From NCBI GenBank assembly GCA_020444165.1, contig JAHLLK010000001.1, positions 62,001 through 126,000 on the forward strand: DNA of 64,000 nt, written 5' to 3'. Below the pieces are notes generated by a model. The model did no database searches. It was given only the letters and a program-made list of their open reading frames with translations, and had not been told where the DNA came from. Of this stretch, positions 25,386 through 31,329 are shown piece by piece. Numbering within the stretch: the first letter of the stretch is position 1; every line of letters begins with the position of its first letter. This DNA is from Deltaproteobacteria bacterium (GTDB lineage: Bacteria; Desulfobacterota; Desulfarculia; Desulfarculales; Desulfarculaceae). A program made the translations under genes and the position numbers.

Positions 25386-26910
25386 GGAGCCCCTCCGCCA
25401 GGTCGCGGAGCAGATCGGCCATGCCGGCGAGCGCCTCCCGGGCCTGGGCGGCGCGGGCCTCGCGGGGCAGGTCCTCCAGGGCCGCCGCGGCGGCGGAGAC
25501 CTGGGGCAGGTCGTGGCGAGCGGCCTCCCAGCCATCTTCCTCCAGGCGCTCCAGGGTCTGGCGCACCTCGGCCCGGGCCAGGGAGAGGCGGTTGGCCAAT
25601 TGCCCGGCCGGGGGCCGTGGCAGGCGGGGCCAGGCTTCCACCACTTGCTCGAAGTGGAGCGGCGGCTCGCCCAGGCCGGCCAGGGCCTCGGCCAGGGTGA
25701 GGTGGTCGAAGCCGGGCAACCGGGCGCCGGCCGCGGTGGCGTTGATGATCCGGCGGGACGGGTCCTTGCGCCGCAGATAGCCCGCCGCCTCCTGGTACCA
25801 ATCGAGGTAACCGGCCATGATGGCGGAGGTTTCCACCAAGCCGCCGCCGATGGCCGGCACCTGGGCCAGCTCGGGGCGGTCTTCGTCCTCGCCGCCGGGC
25901 CGCCCGCTGGCGTGGATGCGGCCCCCGGTGTAGGCCAGGTCCTGGCCCACCAGGATGATGGGGTCGCAGCCCCACAACACGGCCAGGGCAAAGGCCGCGC
26001 TGGTGGCGTGGCCGCCGTTGGCCAGGGGGGAGCCCTGGCCGGTGAGGGCCGAAAGCCAGGGTTGCAGATGGAATAGCCCGATTTGGCCGGGCCAGCGGGT
26101 GAAATGATAGGGGTGGCCTGCCGTGGCCGCGGCCAAGACCGTGCGGCCGGGGTCGGCGCCGGCGAACTGCCGCGACTCGTCCTTGCCTTCCAGGGCCACC
26201 GCCACTTGGGGGCGGAGGCCGTGGCGGGCCAGGGGCCCCAAGGCCGAGGCCGCGGCCAGCATCAGGTGGGAGCCGGCGCGGGCGGCCAACTCCGGCAGGG
26301 TCTGGTCCAGGGAGGGCCCGGCGCCCACCACGATGGCCGGCGCGCCCTCCAGGGCCCCGGCCAACAGGGTCAGGTCGGGGTATTTCAGCAAGTGCTGAAA
26401 GTTCTGGCGCAGGTTGTGCCACCACATTTGCCGCCGGGTGCGGCGGGTGAGGAGATCGCACTCCCGGCGACGGTGGGCCTGGACCACCAGCTCCCGAGCC
26501 CGTTCCCCCACCTCGGGCGCGGCTCGTTGGTAGGCCGGGGGCGCGAACACCGCGGCGCGGCGGCGGCCACCGTAGACCAGCAGGCGGCCCAACTCCTCCA
26601 CCAGCCGCTCCTCGCTGGTGATGATCTCCTGCTCGGGCAAAAAGGGGCCCAGACAGCTGAGCAGGGCCCGGCGGTGAGCATCGGGCTCGAACACCAGGAG
26701 CATTGCCGCGCGGGCCAGCTTCTTGGCCGCGGCCACGTGCCAGCCCAGGCCGGCCCCGGCCAGGACGAGCACCTCGGGCGGCTGGTCCAAGGAGGCCAGG
26801 AACTCCTCCAGCTCCACCTCGGCCGCGGCGCGCCGGCCCTGGGCCGGGTGCAAAGGCAGGCCGCCCAGGAGCACCTCGCCGCGGGGATTTATGACCAACT
26901 CAGCACTCAC
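25378..26910 (-). CDS. Motility accessory factor (MAF, DUF115) flagellin glycosyltransferase
   Basis: 510 residues from the GTG at 26910, which forms a GTGA overlap with the preceding stop. The N-terminal part has VLVLAGAGLGWHVAAAKK and MLLVFEPDAHRRALL. The DUF115 core has APAIVVGAGPSLDQTLPEL (near 190) and PIILVGQDLAYTGGRIHASG. C-terminal helices end the protein. MAF enzymes transfer sialic-acid-like nonulosonic acids from CMP-sugars to flagellin Ser/Thr before export. No pse/leg/neu biosynthesis genes are in the window, so the donor must come from elsewhere. A longer open frame upstream is shadowed by the previous gene and rejected. Confidence 0.88.
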   Translation of the reverse strand: MSAELVINPRGEVLLGGLPLHPAQGRRAAAEVELEEFLASLDQPPEVLVLAGAGLGWHVAAAKKLARAAMLLVFEPDAHRRALLSCLGPFLPEQEIITSEERLVEELGRLLVYGGRRRAAVFAPPAYQRAAPEVGERARELVVQAHRRRECDLLTRRTRRQMWWHNLRQNFQHLLKYPDLTLLAGALEGAPAIVVGAGPSLDQTLPELAARAGSHLMLAAASALGPLARHGLRPQVAVALEGKDESRQFAGADPGRTVLAAATAGHPYHFTRWPGQIGLFHLQPWLSALTGQGSPLANGGHATSAAFALAVLWGCDPIILVGQDLAYTGGRIHASGRPGGEDEDRPELAQVPAIGGGLVETSAIMAGYLDWYQEAAGYLRRKDPSRRIINATAAGARLPGFDHLTLAEALAGLGEPPLHFEQVVEAWPRLPRPPAGQLANRLSLARAEVRQTLERLEEDGWEAARHDLPQVSAAAAALEDLPREARAAQAREALAGMADLLRDLAEGLHA

Positions 26911-28508
26911 GCCAGATATCCTTGCCGGGCCGCCTGGGCCAGTTTGGCGGCCAGATCGGGCCCCTTGCCCGCCGCTTGGGCGCGGGTATAGCAGAGGTGC
27001 GCCTCGTTGGGAGCGCCCCGGTTCAGCAACAGGTCCCCAGCCGCGGTCCAAGGGCGGGGCTCGCCGGGATGGCGCCCGGCCGCGTGCCGCAGGTGTTCCC
27101 AAGCCCCCCACCAGGCCGGGGGCAGGCCGCGGCGGTCAAAGCCCGGGGTCAGGTCCTCGCCGAGCGCGGCCAGGCGCCGGGCCGCGGCCAGGTGAAATTC
27201 CAGGTCGCCAAAGGTGCGGGCCAGGGCCGGGTCTTCCGCGGCCAAACGCCGCCGGGCCTGACGTCCGGCCTCGTCCGCGCCGCCCTCCGGCGCGGCCAGG
27301 ACCAGCCGCAGGTCGGCCAGGGGATCGCCCCGCGCCGCGGCCCGGGCCAGAAGCTCCGTGGCGGCCGCGGGATCGCCCCCGGCCAGCCGGGCCAGCCCGG
27401 CCAGGCTCCAGACCCGGGCCGGGGCCTCCGCCTCCGCGAGGCTGCCCAGGCGGGCCAAACCCCGGCGCAGGCGGCGGGCCCCGTGTTTGGCCGGCCAGCG
27501 GAGCCCGGCCTGCACCAGGGCCTCGCCCTCCCAGAGGCGGGCCTGGGCCTGGGAGGCCCGGGGCCGCTGGTCCGGCGGTAGGGTGGCCAAGGCCGCGGCC
27601 AGCTCCAGGATCACCCCGGCCCGCTGGTCCAGGGTGTGGCCGGAAAGCACCGCCTCCCGGCCCCGGGCCGCCACCCGGGCGCACCCGGCCGGGTCGGCCA
27701 GAGCCGCGGCCAGGCGCTGGTCCAGGGTCTCCGGGGTGTAATAGACCAGTTCCTCGCCATCGGTGAAGAACTGGTCCATGGCCCCGGGCGCGGCCTCGGT
27801 GAGCAGAAAGCCGCCGGCGGCCAGCACTTCCAGGGGCCGGGTGGTCACTCCCGGAAACAGGTTTTCGTTCAGCACCACCTGGTGGCTCTGGTACAGGGCC
27901 ACGGCCTCGGCGGTGGAAAACCACTGCTCCTGGCGGCCGCCCCGCAGGGCCAGGGGAGCCTGGCGGGCCACCCGGGCCAAGACGGCCGAGCGTTTGGGCC
28001 GCACCCGGGGATCCACCACCCCCACGAAGCAGACCCCCGGCGCGGGCGCGGCCTGGCGCTTTCCCCCATAGTGCTCCGTGGCCACCCCCACCGGCAACCA
28101 GTGCGCCCCGGCGTGGCTTTGGGCGGCCAGCCGGGCCTCGGCCGGTTGGTCGAACAGGGCCAAATCGCACAGGTGGGCGTAAGCCTGTTGCCAGAAGCGG
28201 TTAAGGGGCGCGTCCACCGCGTAGAAGCAGGTCACGGCCGGGCAAGCGGCCAAGCCCAGGGGCAGCTTGCGCCAGCCCACGTCATCGGTCACCAAAACCA
28301 GGTCCGGGACAAAGCCCCGGGCGCGGAGCGCCGCCGCCAGGGTGGGCCAATCCGGGTCCGGCTCGGTCAGGGGGACCTCAGCTTCGGCCGAGGTGCCGGC
28401 CCGCAGCACCTCGGCGCCTCGGCGGGCCAAGGGCGCGGCGAAGTTGTCGTTACCCAGAATGAGAACCCGCAAGCGGAACCAATCCCTTCCCTGGGCGGGG
28501 AGGGCCAC
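26907..28508 (-). CDS. CgeB-like glycosyltransferase with helical C-terminal repeats
   Basis: 533 residues. CgeB features: LRVLILGNDNFAAPL, FVGVVDPRVRPKRSAVL, ALYQSHQVVLNENLFPG and TTRPLEVLAAGGFLLTE. Residues about 300-533 are Ala/Leu-rich TPR-like helices. First gene of the glycosylation operon. The GTG at 28508 has no clear Shine-Dalgarno; a TTG at 28472, after GGAAGGGA, would give the family-like start MRVLILGN and could be the real one. An AT-rich patch at 28546-28580 is the probable promoter region. Last bases overlap the MAF start by 4. Confidence 0.8.
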   Translation of the reverse strand: MALPAQGRDWFRLRVLILGNDNFAAPLARRGAEVLRAGTSAEAEVPLTEPDPDWPTLAAALRARGFVPDLVLVTDDVGWRKLPLGLAACPAVTCFYAVDAPLNRFWQQAYAHLCDLALFDQPAEARLAAQSHAGAHWLPVGVATEHYGGKRQAAPAPGVCFVGVVDPRVRPKRSAVLARVARQAPLALRGGRQEQWFSTAEAVALYQSHQVVLNENLFPGVTTRPLEVLAAGGFLLTEAAPGAMDQFFTDGEELVYYTPETLDQRLAAALADPAGCARVAARGREAVLSGHTLDQRAGVILELAAALATLPPDQRPRASQAQARLWEGEALVQAGLRWPAKHGARRLRRGLARLGSLAEAEAPARVWSLAGLARLAGGDPAAATELLARAAARGDPLADLRLVLAAPEGGADEAGRQARRRLAAEDPALARTFGDLEFHLAAARRLAALGEDLTPGFDRRGLPPAWWGAWEHLRHAAGRHPGEPRPWTAAGDLLLNRGAPNEAHLCYTRAQAAGKGPDLAAKLAQAARQGYLA

Positions 28509-28641
28509 GTGGGCAGAAGAAGCGTTCGTCCCCGCCAGGATAACGTAGCAAAAAAGATAATATATTCAAAGGATAAACTGCCGAGGCCGGAAGGGGCGGC
28601 GGATTTTTTCCCGGGCCCGCGGCGGGGGAGCCGGGGCGCGG

Positions 28642-29106
28642 TCAGACCACCTCGTCCACGGCTTCGGCGATCCAGGGGTAGCCGGCCCCCCCTTCGCGGT
28701 AGGCCCGGCCCGCCACGGCAAAGGTGGGAGGCAGGGGGGCGGTCGCGGCGGGCAGGTCCTCCCACCAGGTGGGCGGGATGGACGGCTCGGCCAAAAGGCC
28801 CATGAGCTGGTGGCGGCGCAGCACCTCCCGGAACGCGGGCGGGCGCTCGGGGACCTTGACCGTGGGCAGGCCCCGGGAGGCGGGACGCGCGGCGCGGCCG
28901 GGCGCCAGGGCGGAGGTCTCGGACCGCCCCGGCGGGGGGTTTTCCAGCTTCTGCCAGGAAAAATCCAGGGAAAAATTGTCGCCGGCCAGGGAGAGGGAGC
29001 GGCTGGTGAGGGTGGCTCCCGGCGGCAGGACCTGGGCAATATCCAACCCACCAGTGCTAAGCACCGGCAAATTGGAGTTATTTCCCATGCCACCGATCTT
29101 GCTCAT
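28642..29106 (-). CDS. Hypothetical protein, Pro/Ala-rich
   Basis: 154 residues from the ATG at 29106 with AGGGA 5 bases upstream. It begins MSKIGGMGNNSNLPVLSTGG and has SLAGDNFSLDFSWQKLEN (about 40-57), a Pro-rich linker, and ends GYPWIAEAVDEVV. No family, signal peptide or membrane segment recognised. It is divergent from the flgM operon and upstream of the glycosylation operon in the same direction. A competing open frame on the same strand covers the same bases; I prefer this one for its Shine-Dalgarno and less extreme composition. Confidence 0.5.
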   Translation of the reverse strand: MSKIGGMGNNSNLPVLSTGGLDIAQVLPPGATLTSRSLSLAGDNFSLDFSWQKLENPPPGRSETSALAPGRAARPASRGLPTVKVPERPPAFREVLRRHQLMGLLAEPSIPPTWWEDLPAATAPLPPTFAVAGRAYREGGAGYPWIAEAVDEVV

Positions 29107-29251
29107 CGCGTCCCTAAAGCGGGACGGGGACACCCATAATTGTATTTTAGGCTTCCCGGCCCATCTTTGCAAGACAGAACAACAAGTTAACTTGTGCTAA
29201 ACCCCGTGGCGCCACCGGGGAAAATAAAATTCGCGCCGGCGAAAAAAAAGA

Positions 29252-29279
29252 TAAAGTTTATGGAACCTCCTGCCGATAT
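29252..29279 (+). promoter_or_regulatory. Sigma-28 (FliA) promoter of the flgM operon
   Basis: TAAAGTTT (29252-29259), 12 bases, GCCGATAT (29272-29279). The match to the FliA consensus TAAAGTTT-N11-GCCGATAA is 15 of 16 bases, with one extra spacer base. The next start codon is 23 bases downstream. Confidence 0.82.
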
Positions 29280-29301
29280 AGTGTACGGAGGAAATCACGC
29301 A

Positions 29302-29790
29302 ATGACCATATCCTCATATCAAGTGCAGAATATCCTGCGAACCTACGCCAAGCAGCTCAGCCGCGGGCAGCGCATGGCCAGGGTCCGGCACGCGGCCGAG
29401 GCCGCCTTGGGCGACCAGTTGCAGTTCAGTATCGAAGCCCGCCGTAAGCAGGTCATTGACAAGATCACCTCGGAGATCGTCTCCAACATCGGCTCGCGCC
29501 TGCCCGGGGTCAGCCAAGCTTGGGGCGGCGTCGAGGCCCAAGCCCTGCGTCAGCTCTCCAAGGAGATCGGCCGCCACCTGGACATTGTGCAGGAAGAAGG
29601 CTCGGGCCGCCTCATGTTCAACGAAGTGAATCCGGCCAGCGGTGAGGTTCTGGCCGAGCTGGGCTACGAGGATTCCGCCCGGTTGCAAGAGAGACTCTTT
29701 GAAATCACTCAGGAGATCGTGGACTATAACATGGTTTCCGGAATGAAGAAGAAGGGCTATGCAGATAAAGCATACTCCGGGACTGATTAA
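29302..29790 (+). CDS. FlgM-associated helical protein (DVU0524-like)
   Basis: 162 residues from the ATG at 29302, preceded by GGAGGA. The frame opens 36 codons earlier, but that stretch contains the promoter. Sequence starts MTISSYQVQNILRTYAKQL and is nearly all helix (RKQVIDKITSEIVSNIG; ARLQERLFEITQEIVDYN). It resembles a small protein that precedes flgM in Desulfovibrio-type genomes; function unknown. The flgM start lies inside its 3' end (32-base overlap), implying translational coupling. Confidence 0.7.
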   Translation: MTISSYQVQNILRTYAKQLSRGQRMARVRHAAEAALGDQLQFSIEARRKQVIDKITSEIVSNIGSRLPGVSQAWGGVEAQALRQLSKEIGRHLDIVQEEGSGRLMFNEVNPASGEVLAELGYEDSARLQERLFEITQEIVDYNMVSGMKKKGYADKAYSGTD

Positions 29791-30064
29791 CAAACCCCTG
29801 GAGGGTCAGGGCCAGGCCAAAGGCGCCGAGCGCAAAGAGGCCCGCGGAGGCTCGGCCGGCGGCGCGGCCGCGGGCGACCAAGTCTCCTTCTCCGGCCAGA
29901 GCCGCATCCTGGCCAAGGCCGCCGAGGCGGCCACCCAGGCCGACGAGGTCCGCTGGGACAAGGTGGCCGAGATCAAAAAGCGCCTGGCCGACGGCGATTA
30001 CCAGGTTGATTCGGACACCCTGGCCTCCAAGATGATCCTGGATTTCCTGGGCGACCTTACCTGA
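29759..30064 (+). CDS. flgM: Anti-sigma-28 factor FlgM
   Basis: 101 residues, usual length. The disordered Gly/Ala-rich N-terminal half is followed by the sigma-binding C-terminal helices: DEVRWDKVAEIKKRLADGDY, then VDSDTLASKMILDFL. FlgM holds FliA inactive until hook completion, when it is exported. Here it is expressed from a FliA-type promoter, giving negative feedback. Downstream are MITE copy 2 and a bidirectional terminator. Confidence 0.93.
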   Translation: MQIKHTPGLINKPLEGQGQAKGAERKEARGGSAGGAAAGDQVSFSGQSRILAKAAEAATQADEVRWDKVAEIKKRLADGDYQVDSDTLASKMILDFLGDLT

Positions 30065-30114
30065 GGCCTCGCCGCCCTCCACCGGGATGACTCACCGTCC
30101 CGGGGGCTCCCTAT

Positions 30115-30267
30115 CAGGATGTTGAAAAAGTCCCTCCATGGCCTTTTTCAACCAAACCTGACAAAAGCGTGGTTTTGTCAAGTTTGGCAAATTGCTTGCT
30201 TTTTCAAAGACGCGCAATTTGGCGCGCCATCCCTGGCGCGCCTGGCAGGCCGTTTTTCAACAGCCTG
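30115..30267 (+). mobile_element. MITE copy 2 (153 bp) with CTAT target duplication
   Basis: Same length and orientation as copy 1. Ends CAGGATGTTGAAAAA and TTTTTCAACAGCCTG are inverted repeats. CTAT flanks both sides (30111-30114 and 30268-30271), proving an independent insertion. The internal stem CAAAC-TGACAAAA / TTTTGTCA-GTTTG has a different sequence from copy 1 but still pairs. It lies between flgM and a terminator. Confidence 0.88.
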
Positions 30268-30275
30268 CTATACCA

Positions 30276-30320
30276 AAAAGCAACCGGCGATCCGCGGGCG
30301 CGGATCGCCGGATTCATTTT
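30276..30320. terminator. Bidirectional terminator between flgM and fliW
   Basis: A perfect 12-bp stem (30284-30295 with 30300-30311, loop GGGC) is followed on the plus strand by ATTCATTTTT. On the minus strand it is followed by TTGCTTTTT. It serves the convergent flgM and fliW transcripts. Confidence 0.85.
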
Positions 30321-30466
30321 TAGGCCGTGGCGCGCGGGCGCCTTGAGGGGCCTGCCGCCTGATCGCCGCAAACGCCCCCCGCCCCCCTACTCCTCGGCCC
30401 CGGCCCCTCGGCCCCGGTCCCTCGGACCGGTCCGCCCAGGGGGCAGCGGCCCGGAGGAATCGCTTC

Positions 30467-30976
30467 CTAGGCGCCTTGGGTCTTGTTCTTGCCCGCGGCG
30501 GGCGGAGCCTCGCTCTTGGCCGGCGGGGGGGCCAGGGTGTGCCGGAGGCCGTAGCGCTGGTCATCCAGGATCACCTGGGCGGCCAGGTTGTTGGCCAGGT
30601 TGATCACCACCGGGGCCTTAAGGTTGCCGGTCATCTTCTCCGGGTGGCCGTGGGGGATGTTCACCACCACCCACACCTGGATCTGGCTGGGGTCCGCCAC
30701 TTCCAGGAGATTGGTTTCGGCCTGGCCCAGCTTGAACTCATACTTGGGGTCAAAGACCAGGGGGGTGACCACCACGAAGGCCAGATCCGGCTGATCCACG
30801 CACTGCAACCACTGGAACGGCGATTTGTCCCGGTGGCGCAACAGCGCGAAGCGGCGGCGCTCCGGGAAGCCGATCATGCCCTGGGGCATGCAGAGGATGT
30901 TGGCCTGGGGCACGGAGATCTGGCCAAAGCGGGTGGTCTGGATCACCAGGTTTTCCAGGGCGGTGTTCTCAGGCAT
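30467..30976 (-). CDS. fliW: Flagellar assembly factor FliW
   Basis: 169 residues from the ATG at 30976 (GGGAGGAG 4 bases upstream). FliW features: FPQG-like MPQGMIGFPERRRFALL, PFQWLQCVDQPDLAFVVVTP, VWVVVNIP, and NLKAPVVINLANNLAAQVILDD. In B. subtilis and Campylobacter FliW binds CsrA and relieves its block on flagellin translation; flagellin titrates FliW. It starts 1 base after the csrA stop, at the end of the flgF-L operon, so CsrA and its antagonist are coexpressed. The C-terminal ~20 residues are a Pro/Ala/Lys tail. Confidence 0.95.
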   Translation of the reverse strand: MPENTALENLVIQTTRFGQISVPQANILCMPQGMIGFPERRRFALLRHRDKSPFQWLQCVDQPDLAFVVVTPLVFDPKYEFKLGQAETNLLEVADPSQIQVWVVVNIPHGHPEKMTGNLKAPVVINLANNLAAQVILDDQRYGLRHTLAPPPAKSEAPPAAGKNKTQGA

Positions 30977-30977
30977 G

Positions 30978-31214
30978 CTACTCCTCCCCGCCCAACAGGG
31001 AGGTGAGCCGGTCCAGGTCACCCGTGTCGGCCACGGAAGCCTGTTCATTGGCTTCCTTGATCTTCAGGAATATTTCTTGGCGGTGGATGGGCGTGTTGGC
31101 CGGGGCCTCGATGCCCAGCCGGACCTGGCGGCCTTTGATCTCCATCACGCTGACGGAGATGGAACCGTCGCCGATGGTGATGCTTTCGCCCACTTTACGG
31201 GTCAAGATCAGCAA
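30978..31214 (-). CDS. csrA: Carbon storage regulator CsrA
   Basis: 78 residues. MLILTRKVGESITIGDGSISVSV, GRQVRLGIEAP and HRQEIFLKI are canonical; Arg44-equivalent LGIEAPANTPIHRQEI is intact. CsrA binds GGA motifs in mRNA leaders and blocks ribosome entry. The start codon is TTG, the only codon giving the family N-terminus, and no strong Shine-Dalgarno precedes it (AAGG lies 13 bases away), so expression is probably low or coupled. Sits between flgL and fliW. The flagellin leaders in this window are its likeliest local targets. Confidence 0.95.
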   Translation of the reverse strand: MLILTRKVGESITIGDGSISVSVMEIKGRQVRLGIEAPANTPIHRQEIFLKIKEANEQASVADTGDLDRLTSLLGGEE

Positions 31215-31329
31215 GGTTTCGTCTCAACCTTCGGCGGCGCGGGCTCCGCAAGGGGGCGGAGGCCCGGCATCCAGGAGCAAGGGGAAGAAGGCGCCGCAGG
31301 ATGGCCGCGCCGGTCCGGAAAAGGGCCGG

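Noticed and set aside
24201..25991. Extension of the GT2-TPR frame upstream to 25991 as a larger protein
   Set aside because: The added 200 codons lie antiphase inside the MAF gene and read as low-complexity Pro/Arg/Trp sequence; the ATG at 25385 starts a complete GT2 domain.
28566..29093. 175-codon minus-strand frame overlapping the 28642-29106 gene
   Set aside because: Trp/Arg/Pro-rich shadow; the alternative frame has a Shine-Dalgarno and a more normal composition. Confidence in either is moderate.
30119..30346. Short protein frame inside MITE copy 2 considered as a gene
   Set aside because: It is contained in the repeated element and present in the other copies; no start signals. Kept only as a property of the MITE family.
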